From: Candidatus Competibacteraceae bacterium | GTDB taxonomy: Bacteria > Pseudomonadota > Gammaproteobacteria > Competibacterales > Competibacteraceae | Length of the DNA: 11,308 bases | Direction: 5' to 3' | Assembly (NCBI GenBank): GCA_020445005.1 | Contig: JAGRHM010000325.1 | Span: 1-11,308 of the forward strand | Shown here: one piece after another, positions 1 through 7,700 of the stretch | How positions within the stretch are numbered: position 1 is the stretch's first letter | Layout: each line of letters opens with the position of its first letter | The notes under the pieces: model-generated | Told to the model about the DNA's origin: nothing | The model's database searches: none | The model's input: only the letters and a program-made list of their open reading frames with translations | Program-made: the position numbers and the translations under genes

Positions 1-737
1 ATGGTGAACTGGCCGGTCGTCACGACGTTCGCCACTCCGGAACCGGTAATAGTGCCCATTAATGCTGATGAGAACACCGAGACCTTGGCCGGACCGCCGA
101 GCCGGTGACCAAACAGACCCAGGGCAAAATCGGTGAACAGCTTGATCATGCCCGCCTGTTCCAGGAAAGAGCCGAACAGAATGAACAGGAAAATATAGGT
201 CGCGGACACGTAGGTCGGGGTGCCGTACAGGCCCTCGGTGCCGAACGACAACTGATTCACGATCTGATCCAGACCATAGCCGCGATGCGCCAGATCGCCC
301 GGCAGATATTGGCCGAACAACCCATAGGCGAGGAACAATCCGCAAATGATCGGCAGCGCCGACCCCATGACCCGCCGCGCCGCCTCAAAAACCAGCGCGA
401 TGAGGATGGAGCCGACGATGCGGTCCGCCTCGGTCAGTTCGCCGGAACGCTGAATCAGATCCGCCTCGAACGCCCACTGATAGAGCCCCGTTCCCATACC
501 GGTCAGCGCCAGCAACCAGGCCAGCGGCGGCCAAGGCTGGCCGTGACCGCGCACCGGTACGCTGAGGAAGATCAGCATCAGTAGAAACCCGACGTGTCCA
601 GCGCGCAATACTTGCGTGGAAACAGGATGGTAGGCGGCGGTAATGATCTGAAAGATGGAAAATAGCAGGGCTACGATGAACAGAGCTTTCGGCCATTGAT
701 GCGGATGGGCCGACAGCCCTGGTTGTGCTTCGTCCAT
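1..737 (-). CDS. TRAP transporter fused permease subunit (TAXI type), N-terminal part
   Basis: Membrane permease of a tripartite ATP-independent periplasmic transporter, which imports a solute (often a carboxylate) using an ion gradient. The reverse strand reads open from ATG at 737 to the left edge, giving 245 complete codons. Hydrophobic segments lie at about residues 18-35, 47-61, 71-88, 107-120, 127-143 and 178-193. The motif GTITGSGVANVV at 228-239 is characteristic of the DctM part of fused TRAP permeases. The arrangement, a helical N-terminal region running into a DctM core, matches the fused small-plus-large permeases that work with TAXI binding proteins; these are usually well over 600 residues, so most of the gene lies outside. 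It starts 8 bases after the stop of the binding-protein gene and has no clear ribosome site of its own, which suggests translational coupling. The substrate cannot be told. Confidence 0.9.
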   Translation of the reverse strand, partial: MDEAQPGLSAHPHQWPKALFIVALLFSIFQIITAAYHPVSTQVLRAGHVGFLLMLIFLSVPVRGHGQPWPPLAWLLALTGMGTGLYQWAFEADLIQRSGELTEADRIVGSILIALVFEAARRVMGSALPIICGLFLAYGLFGQYLPGDLAHRGYGLDQIVNQLSFGTEGLYGTPTYVSATYIFLFILFGSFLEQAGMIKLFTDFALGLFGHRLGGPAKVSVFSSALMGTITGSGVANVVTTGQFT

Positions 738-745
738 CGTAGCGC

Positions 746-1702
746 TCAGGGCAGCAATCCTTTTTCCTTATAGAACTGCTCGGCGCCCGGGTGCAACGGC
801 AACGGCAGGTTCTTGGGCGCTTTCTCCAGAGAGATCGCTTTGGCGGCGGAATGCGCCGTCACCAGCCGATCCAGGTTGTCGAACATCAGTTTCGTCATCT
901 GATAGGCCAGCTCGTCGGAGACTCCGGTCTGCGTGACTAGGATGTTGGTAATGGTCGCCGTTGGCACGCCCTCCGTCTGCCCATCGTAGGTATTCGGCGG
1001 TATCACGCCTGGCTGATAAGCCGCGTTGCCGATCTTCTGAATGATCTCCTCGGGAACCGGCACGAAGTTGATTTTCATCACCGAGGCCAAATCCCGAATC
1101 GCCGCCATGCCCAAACCGGAAGACTGTAAGGTGGCGTCCAGTTGGCGGTTTTTGATCAGTTCCATGGATTCGGCGTAGGGCAGGAATTCCACTTTGCCCA
1201 GGTCGTCGTAAGACAAACCGGCGGCTTTGAAAATTGCCCGGGCGTTCAGTTCGGTGCCGGATTTGGGCGCGCCGACTGAGACCCGCTTGCCTTTGAGGTC
1301 AGCCAGGGTCTTGATGCTGGAATCGGCGCTGGCGACGATTTGGATATAGTTCGAGTAGGTTCCGGCGATCGCGCGCAGTTTCTTCAACGGTGCCTTAAAG
1401 CCGGCGTCTTCCACGCCATTCCAGGCGTCGCTGACGGAATCACCCAGGGCCAGCGCCAGTTCGCCGCGACCCGCCTGGAGCAGATTCAGATTTTCCACGG
1501 AGGCTTTGGTAGCCTGCACCGTGGCCTTGGCGCCTTCAATCTCATGGCCATAGATTTGCGACAACTCTACGCCAATCGGATAATACACGCCGCTAGTGCC
1601 GCCGGTGAGGATATTGATGAAGGTTGGCGCAGCCAGGACTGCGCTACTCACCATCACGATGGTTGCAATCACGGACGCACGGAGCCATTGAGCAGGAAGC
1701 AT
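746..1702 (-). CDS. TAXI family TRAP transporter solute-binding protein
   Basis: Periplasmic binding protein that captures the substrate and hands it to the fused TRAP permease encoded just downstream on the same strand. The 318-residue product has a signal peptide at about residues 1-25 (hydrophobic VIATIVMVSSAVLA, cleavage near AVLA-AP). The mature protein begins with the TAXI hallmark ILTGGTSGVYYPIG at 31-44. Further family-typical stretches are TLADLKGKRVSVGAPKSGTE (132-151), which contributes to the ligand cleft in known members, and the C-terminal LPLHPGAEQFYKEKG at 301-315. Length is typical. ATG at 1702 is preceded on the minus strand by AAGGAGAG at a good distance, supporting this start. 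It is the first gene of a two-gene TRAP operon read leftward. TAXI proteins have been tied to glutamate/glutamine and other organic acids, but ligand cannot be inferred here. Confidence 0.93.
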   Translation of the reverse strand: MLPAQWLRASVIATIVMVSSAVLAAPTFINILTGGTSGVYYPIGVELSQIYGHEIEGAKATVQATKASVENLNLLQAGRGELALALGDSVSDAWNGVEDAGFKAPLKKLRAIAGTYSNYIQIVASADSSIKTLADLKGKRVSVGAPKSGTELNARAIFKAAGLSYDDLGKVEFLPYAESMELIKNRQLDATLQSSGLGMAAIRDLASVMKINFVPVPEEIIQKIGNAAYQPGVIPPNTYDGQTEGVPTATITNILVTQTGVSDELAYQMTKLMFDNLDRLVTAHSAAKAISLEKAPKNLPLPLHPGAEQFYKEKGLLP

Positions 1703-1713
1703 GGTTACTCTCC

Positions 1714-1743
1714 TTGATGGTGGTTGATTAGTTTAACTATAGT
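1714..1743 (+). promoter_or_regulatory. Candidate sigma70-type promoter in the divergent intergenic region
   Basis: TTGATG (1714-1719) and TATAGT (1738-1743) are separated by 18 bases and face right; the -10 matches the consensus at five of six positions and the -35 at four. Transcription would start near 1750, almost on top of the ATG at 1752, which favours a translation start further in. The -10 lies within the palindrome ACTATAGT (1736-1743), so a TATAGT hexamer also faces left towards the TRAP operon, though I see no good leftward -35. A second weak rightward candidate is TGTAAT at 1854-1859. Not proven. Confidence 0.4.
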
Positions 1744-1883
1744 CGGGTGGCATGGATTGCGTGGTTCTATTCCACAAGCAGTATCAAAGACACCGCAATA
1801 CCTGCTGGAAGACAACGCTCTGGCCAAATTGCTTTTTGGAACATGCTGACGCCTGTAATCGACGTGAAATACTGGCGGATGAA

Positions 1884-3434
1884 ATGGTTACTTTAACGCC
1901 GGCTTCGTTAGGGGTAGAGCTTGAGATGGTGGTGGCGTGCCGCAAGGATGGCGCTTCACACTGTGTCGGCCCGTTTTTTTCCAATCTTTACGCCGCAAAA
2001 CGCGCACGGGGTGAAGCTGCACAGATCGAGACAGCGGAGGATGGCCGCGATATTGCCGTTATCAGCGCGCTGGGCTACACCTCGATTGATAATGCTTTTA
2101 ACAACCTGGAAAGTGCGCTGGGTCCGGTCGGGGCGGCAACCCCCCCTGGCGGACTGACAATGCTAGACGCCTGGATACGCGCTGAACTCGACGCCGTGCA
2201 TGTCGCCCTGACCGCTGAAGGGGCAATGCTGGTCAATTTCTCCGAACATCCGGCTTTGGCTATCGACAACCGCCTGTACCAGCGTATTCGCGCACCCAAA
2301 CCCATCTATGATTACTGGGTGAATTACCGGGGCTGGGATCATCAGGCCGGCATCGACGCCAAGGCGCAAAATGGCCCAAACACCGGCGTGGCGGTCAGCG
2401 ATGCGATCGTGGCGCTGAATGTTATGCTCACCGCTGGTCCCGCGCTGATTGCCCTGTTCGCCAACAGTCCGTTTGAGAATGGCGAATACTCGGGTTACCG
2501 GGAAAATCGCCTGACCCTTTGGCCGCGGATGTTTGGCCACGCCCGCTTTGCCGCGGATGATCGCTTGCATCGACTTCCGTCGCGGGCGTTTATCGACCTG
2601 CGCGATTATTTCGTATGGATGTTCGGGGAAGGGTCGGTGATGCAAATGACATTCTGCAATCCGTATAACTACAAATACAAAGAACTTACGGATGCGTTCT
2701 GCGTAGAGGGCAACCCTTCATTGCTCACCTTTCTGCGTGGCGAGCGCTGGCCAGCGCGCCGTTTCCGCGATGGCTATCCCGCGCAGATCCGTCCGTCGCT
2801 GGCTCATCTGGCTTTCCAGCAATTTGCCCAATTTCTCGATGCGCGCATTCGCTTCAGTTTTGCCAGCGAACCGTCGCTGGATGAATTCTTCACTGCATGG
2901 GAATGTCCCGACGGACTGGAGGAATTATTCGAGGATCATTTTGATTTTTGTTATATTGAAGGCCGGGCGGGGGGCGCTAATTTTGCTGACCGGGAGCTTT
3001 TCGATAAAGCCGGCGAGCAGGTTGCTGCTTCCGTCCTCATCGCTCCAAGCGCGCTACAGGCGGGGCTGTTGCGAAATCCCCTGGCCGCACAACGGGCTCT
3101 GGCGCGCTGGCCCTGGGAGGCATTGCCTGCCTTGCGCGATGCGGCGATGCGCGATGGTCTGTCTGGCCAGGCGGGGCCACTGTCGGTGCGCGCCTTGTGT
3201 GAGACGGTGGTGGAGTTGGCGGGACGAGAGTTGTCCGCCGCTGAAGCCTGGATGCTGGCGTATCCGTTGTACGTGCTGCGTAGTGGGCGCAACGGTGCTG
3301 ATCGTGCGCTGGCTGCTTATGAGGTGTTTCCGGGTCACCCGCATGAGCGGATGAAACGCCTGATCCATTCGCGTGAAGCGCTGCTTCTTCCCCCAAAATT
3401 GCACCTCGTCGCGCCGCCGGTCAGACAACCATGA
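1884..3434 (+). CDS. Glutamate-cysteine ligase family 2 (GCS2)-like carboxylate-amine ligase
   Basis: Probable ATP-dependent ligase that joins the gamma-carboxyl of glutamate to an amine; family members include gamma-glutamylcysteine synthetases and YbdK-like enzymes. The cytoplasmic product is 516 residues from the ATG at 1884. Near the N-terminus SLGVELEMVV (8-17) matches the LGxELE metal/nucleotide-binding motif of the family. NGPNTGVAVSDAIVALNVML (163-182), SPFENGEYSGYRENRL (195-210) and FCNPYNY (257-263) fit the core of the fold. The frame stays open back to ATG 1752, which would add 44 residues; that extension is Cys/His/Arg-rich, resembles nothing, and begins at the predicted transcription start, so I prefer 1884, although its ribosome site is weak. 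It is followed after 81 bases by the binding-protein gene without a terminator, so the two are probably cotranscribed. The second substrate is unknown; whether it makes glutathione precursor is unproven. Confidence 0.78.
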   Translation: MVTLTPASLGVELEMVVACRKDGASHCVGPFFSNLYAAKRARGEAAQIETAEDGRDIAVISALGYTSIDNAFNNLESALGPVGAATPPGGLTMLDAWIRAELDAVHVALTAEGAMLVNFSEHPALAIDNRLYQRIRAPKPIYDYWVNYRGWDHQAGIDAKAQNGPNTGVAVSDAIVALNVMLTAGPALIALFANSPFENGEYSGYRENRLTLWPRMFGHARFAADDRLHRLPSRAFIDLRDYFVWMFGEGSVMQMTFCNPYNYKYKELTDAFCVEGNPSLLTFLRGERWPARRFRDGYPAQIRPSLAHLAFQQFAQFLDARIRFSFASEPSLDEFFTAWECPDGLEELFEDHFDFCYIEGRAGGANFADRELFDKAGEQVAASVLIAPSALQAGLLRNPLAAQRALARWPWEALPALRDAAMRDGLSGQAGPLSVRALCETVVELAGRELSAAEAWMLAYPLYVLRSGRNGADRALAAYEVFPGHPHERMKRLIHSREALLLPPKLHLVAPPVRQP

Positions 3435-3515
3435 ACGATGCCTGCAAACCCTGTGGATGTCGGTGAGTCATCGGTGAACTTGTGACGCGCGCAAAACTTG
3501 AGGAAGTCTGAAACC

Positions 3516-4682
3516 ATGCGGACATTATGCAGGCTGTTGCTGGCAGGTGTTATTCTATTCCTGGCGGTTGATGCGACCCTGGTTATGGCGACTAATAACC
3601 AACCGGCAGTTTCCACTGCGCCAAAAGCCAAGGCGCCCGGCAAAAAATGGCGCATCGGTTATTACGAAGGCGGGCAATATCCCGATTACGAAGTGATCCT
3701 CAAGGCCATTGTGCGTGGTTTAATTGCCTTGAAGTGGCTGGAGCCGCTGGATATGCCCGCGGCAAATAACCCGGTTCCCGGCGGTTTTTGGGACTACCTG
3801 GCCCACCATGCGGTGAGCGATTACCTCGAATTTGTGCCCGATGGCTATTACAACGCGGGCAACTTTGATCCTGAACTGCGTTCCCAGGTGCGCGAGCGTC
3901 TGATCGATCGATTGTCCAGGCAGGGCGATATTGATCTGATGATCGCCATGGGCACCTGGGCGGGTCAGGATCTCGCCAATGATCGCCATCAGGTGGCGAC
4001 GGTGGTCGCTTCAGCCAGCGACCCGATTGGTTCCGGCATCGTCAAAAGCGCCGAGGACTCCGGTTTCGATCATCTGCACGCCAAGGTGGAGCCGGATCGT
4101 TATGCACGCCAGATCGAACTCTTTCACGATATCATTGATTTTCACAAGCTGGGGGTAGTTTTTGAAGACACCCCAGAGGGACGCACCTACGCGGCGGTCG
4201 ATGCAATTGAGCGCACCGCCCGCGCCAGGGGCTTTGAGGTTGTGCGCTGTATCGCGCCGTTCAGTGGGGTGCCGCAAAAGGAAGCGGAAAGGAAGGTCGT
4301 GGAATGCTACAAGCAGATCGCCCTTGCCGCTGACGCCGTCTATCTTACTGTCCATCGCGGCCTGAATGCGCAATCGCTCCCCAGTGTGACAGCCGCGATC
4401 ATCACCGCCCAGCGACCGTCCTTCTCGATGCTGGGCGAGAGTGAAGTCAGACGCGGAGTATTGATGAGCGTGGCGCAGGGTAACTATAACTATGTTGGTT
4501 ACTTCCATGCCGAGGCGATAGCACGCATTTTCAATGGCGCCCGTCCGCGCGATCTCCCCCAAACGTGGTTGGCGCCCGCCAAGATCGCGCTTAATCTCAA
4601 AGTAGCCGAGTTGATCGGTTACGATCCACCGGTCGATATCCTGCTGGCCTGCGACGAGATTTACCAGACCATCGAACCATAA
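3516..4682 (+). CDS. ABC transporter-type substrate-binding protein (ABC_sub_bind family), orphan
   Basis: Secreted periplasmic binding protein, 388 residues from ATG 3516. The signal peptide is at about 1-25 (positive start MRTLCR, hydrophobic LLLAGVILFLAVDATLVMA). The mature part has the two-lobed layout of the ABC_sub_bind (PF04392-like) family: a first lobe starting KKWRIGYYEGG (43-53), IDLMIAMGTWAGQDLA (139-154), SASDPIGSGIV (166-176), a second-lobe start LGVVFEDTPEGRTYAAVDAI (212-231), and QGNYNYVGYFHAEAIARIFN (321-340). AGGAAG at 3501-3506 lies 9 bases before this ATG; a TTG at 3498 would add six residues but overlaps that ribosome site. There are no ABC permease or ATPase genes next to it; instead the next gene is a large sensor-phosphatase, so it may serve as ligand-presenting partner for signalling rather than import. 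That role is inference, and the ligand is unknown. Confidence 0.85.
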   Translation: MRTLCRLLLAGVILFLAVDATLVMATNNQPAVSTAPKAKAPGKKWRIGYYEGGQYPDYEVILKAIVRGLIALKWLEPLDMPAANNPVPGGFWDYLAHHAVSDYLEFVPDGYYNAGNFDPELRSQVRERLIDRLSRQGDIDLMIAMGTWAGQDLANDRHQVATVVASASDPIGSGIVKSAEDSGFDHLHAKVEPDRYARQIELFHDIIDFHKLGVVFEDTPEGRTYAAVDAIERTARARGFEVVRCIAPFSGVPQKEAERKVVECYKQIALAADAVYLTVHRGLNAQSLPSVTAAIITAQRPSFSMLGESEVRRGVLMSVAQGNYNYVGYFHAEAIARIFNGARPRDLPQTWLAPAKIALNLKVAELIGYDPPVDILLACDEIYQTIEP

Positions 4683-4697
4683 CTGATCGCTGGACCA

Positions 4698-4733
4698 GGT
4701 GGACGGCTGCCGCAGGCCGTCCACCGTCTTTTT
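4698..4733 (+). terminator. Strong intrinsic terminator or attenuator
   Basis: A perfect 10-base-pair stem, GGTGGACGGC (4698-4707) with GCCGTCCACC (4716-4725), encloses an 8-base loop and is followed by GTCTTTTT (4726-4733). It sits 15 bases after the stop of the binding-protein gene and directly before the ribosome site of the next gene. It should end most transcripts from upstream; any read-through would make the large membrane phosphatase at a lower level. It could also be a regulated attenuator. Confidence 0.82.
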
Positions 4734-4748
4734 GGGGAGTACGCTTTG
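4734..4748 (+). promoter_or_regulatory. Ribosome binding site deciding a TTG start
   Basis: GGGGAG (4734-4739) is followed after 6 bases by TTG (4746-4748). This is the best-placed start for the large open frame; the first membrane helix lies close behind it and no good ATG alternative precedes that helix. The site begins immediately after the terminator T-tract, so folding of the hairpin and ribosome access may influence each other. Confidence 0.6.
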
Positions 4749-7700
4749 GCTGCTGCTGTTGTTAATGACAGCTTGCAATGCTCTGCTGGGAGCGCGCGTT
4801 CACTGGGGTTGCTGCGCTTGTTCCTGGCTTTTTTCACTGTGCTGGCGCTGATGCTGGCGCTGAATGGCGGCTTGACCCTGGGCGCTTTGCACAAGGTGCA
4901 GTTCGAGTCGACCTCGGCAGCGGTGCAAGTGGTTGGGCATGACTGGGCCCTGCGCATCCAGGGTGCGATTCGTTTTGGTAAGCCTATCGAGCAATTCTAC
5001 GGCTTGGATGCAACCTTGGCGGAAATCCAGGGCGATTTGCCGGTTGTGGCTACGGTCGCGGTTACTAATGCGGCGGGCCAGGTATTGCAGAGGCGCGGCG
5101 ATCCGCCTGCAGAACGCGACTTGACCGAGGTCGTCGAAAAGAGCCTGGCGATGCCGACAGGCCCTACGCCCAGGATTAATGCGCGTTATTATCTGGTGTT
5201 CCCGATTCAGGGTCGGGATGGTCAGGCGACCGGCACACTGACCATGGTGATCAATGAGACCACCATCACGAAAGCTCTCAAGAGCCAGCTCGAACACAAC
5301 CTGTGGATGCTGGCCATGGTGGCGCTGGCGGCTTCCATCGCCCTGCTGGCGGGCGTGATTCTGTTTAACCCGCTGCACAGCAATCAGCGGCCTTCAGGCT
5401 GGCGCCTGTATGCGCTGCCCCTGGTTGTGATGATGCTCGCCCAGGGCGCGTACACCTGGGACAGCATCGAAACTTTTCGCAATCAGTACCTGGGCGCTGT
5501 TAAGGATACGACCGAAATCTCCATTGCACACCTTTCGCGCGATTTGAATCGGCTGTTCAGCCGGGGCGTGAAGATCAATCGCCTGGTCGGCATCGAAGCG
5601 CCCTTCAAGCGCATCATGGATCGCGTGGCTGAAATCGCCTTCATGGAAATCCGCAATGATGACGATGAGGTGCTGTATCGGGTCTATCGCGATGGTCGCC
5701 TGGAGCGCCAGCCGGCGTCGATTCCCCTCCGGCCGGCTTTTGATCTGACCGCCAATCTTGAGCGGCTGACTGACGGCAAATCGGTGCGGCTGGGCAGCCT
5801 GCGTCTGCGCCTCGAAGAAAGCGCCATTGCGGCGGGAGTCCGGCAGCGTCTGTTCGATTCGGCGACCGTTGCGCTGGTGTCCGCGCTCTTTGTCGTCGAG
5901 CTGTTCATGTTGTTGGCGGTGTTGCTTCGTCAGCAGTCGGCGCCGGTCGTCCGACCGGGAGAGGCGTTGCCCGCGATTGATGATGGCCGCTATCTGCTCG
6001 GGCGGCCAGCGGCTTTCCTGTTGCTGTTTGCCTGGGCAATGCCCCTGTCCTTCATTCCCTTGCGGATGCGCGAGATTTATACCCCAATTGCCGGATTAGC
6101 CGAGACGGTAGTACTCGCTCTGCCTCTGTCGGTCGAAATGCTGTGTGCATTGATTACCGCACTCCTGGCCGGGGCCTGGACCGACCGGCGCGGTTGGCAG
6201 TTAGCCTTTATCGTTGGGGTGGTCATCACTATCATCGGCGAACTGTTCTGCATGTGGGCCGGTGATGTCTGGTCTTTCATCCTGGCTCGGGCGGTGGTGG
6301 GCGCAGGTTATGGGTTAGCCTGGATGAGCATTCAGGGTTTTATTTTCCTGTGGGCGCCGCCCTGGACCGTGGCGCGGGGCATCGCCCATCTGGTCGCGGG
6401 TATCTTCGCCGGATATATCTGTGGCAGCGCGGTGGGCGCCATGCTGGCGCAGCAGGTTGGCTACACGCCGGTGTTCGGAGTCAGCGCCCTGTTGAGTGTG
6501 CTGCCGGGATGGTTTGTGCTGGTGTTTATGCGCCTTTATTTTGGGCATCCTGCCAGCGATACATTCCCTGCTTCGCCGTCGCGCACCCTGGATTGGACCA
6601 GTATTGCGCCATTATTGCGCGATCGTAACTTTTTCTGGTTGCAGCTCGGTAGTGTTGTGCCGTTTTCGGTGGCCCAGGTCGGCCTACTGTATTTCGCCTT
6701 GCCGCTCTTTCTGGCAGATGAGGGAGTCAATCAGGCCACGATTGGCCGCATCATGATGATCTATGGACTGACCGTGATCTACCTTGGGCCGTTCCTCAGC
6801 GGCTTTATCGACGCTTCGTCCAGCAAAAAGACCTTCATTGTCCTGGGGGGACTGATCGGTTCCAGCGGGCTGATCTACCTTTATTTTGACAAGAGTCTTT
6901 TCGCCATCATGCTCTCGGTGCTGGCTCTTGGCGTGGCCAGTTCCCTGGCCGGCGGCGCCCAATCGGCTTTTGCGCTGAATCTTAAAGCGGTCTCAAAAAT
7001 GGGGACTGGCAAAGCGATGAGCGTCCAGCGCGCGGCGGACAAACTCGGGCAAATGATTGGCCCCCTGTTGATCGGCGCGCTGTTTGCTTCGCTGGGCGCA
7101 ACCTCAGGACTGGCTATCACCGGCGTGTTCTATCTATTCTCCACTCTATTGTTCCTGGTGATTGCACATTCGCCCAGCCAGGAAGGCGCACCGCAGCGGA
7201 TTCCATTTTTACACTCGATCAAGACCCGGATCTTCCTTGCGGTGACTCTGGTGGTTGCCGTCGTCGCGGGAGGTGTGATGAATTCTTCGCGGCACACGCT
7301 CGAACGAGACAGCATCGCTGCCGAGGAGCGCTCCATACAGAATGCGCTGAAGTTAGTCGAAGACAATATTCGGGGGCGGTATCGTAGTTTATTGCAAGAC
7401 AAGGTGGCTATTGTACAGGCGGGTAAGCAGCGCTTCCGCGAGTTCGAGAGCGTGATTCGCAGTACGTTGGATCAGTTTGCCACATTAGCGGACCGACGAC
7501 TGATCAGCAACGCCACAGCGCGAAACTTGGCGGTGCAGTGGTTGTCAGCAGTTCGGATCGATGATAGCAGCTTCCTGCTGGTTTTAGACTCGGAGAACCG
7601 GGTGCTGGTTGCCCCTGATGTAAACCAGCATGGACGGACCCTTGACGAGATTGTCGATATTAGGGGACGTGGCGTTGTCCAGGCGGCGCGTGATGAAATC

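Noticed and set aside
105..584. Plus-strand open frame of 159 codons, Gln/Arg-rich
   Set aside because: It lies opposite the TRAP permease frame, which reads as a clear membrane protein with the GTITGSGVANVV motif; the plus-strand translation is low-complexity and charged.
385..696. Minus-strand open frame of 103 codons
   Set aside because: Same strand as the TRAP permease but in another reading frame; it is Arg/Ser-rich and resembles no protein, while the permease frame covers the whole interval.
1752..1883. 44-residue N-terminal extension of the ligase
   Set aside because: No ribosome site; the start overlaps the predicted transcription start; unusual Cys/His/Arg-rich composition; the family motif begins right after the ATG at 1884.
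4011..4778. Minus-strand open frame of 255 codons
   Set aside because: It is antisense to the binding-protein gene, whose signal peptide, family motifs and ribosome site are convincing, and it runs through the terminator hairpin.
5988..7175. MFS block as a separate gene joined by a sequencing error
   Set aside because: The frame is continuous on both sides without stops, internal ribosome sites or repeated sequence, and the total helix count gives a coherent topology for one protein.
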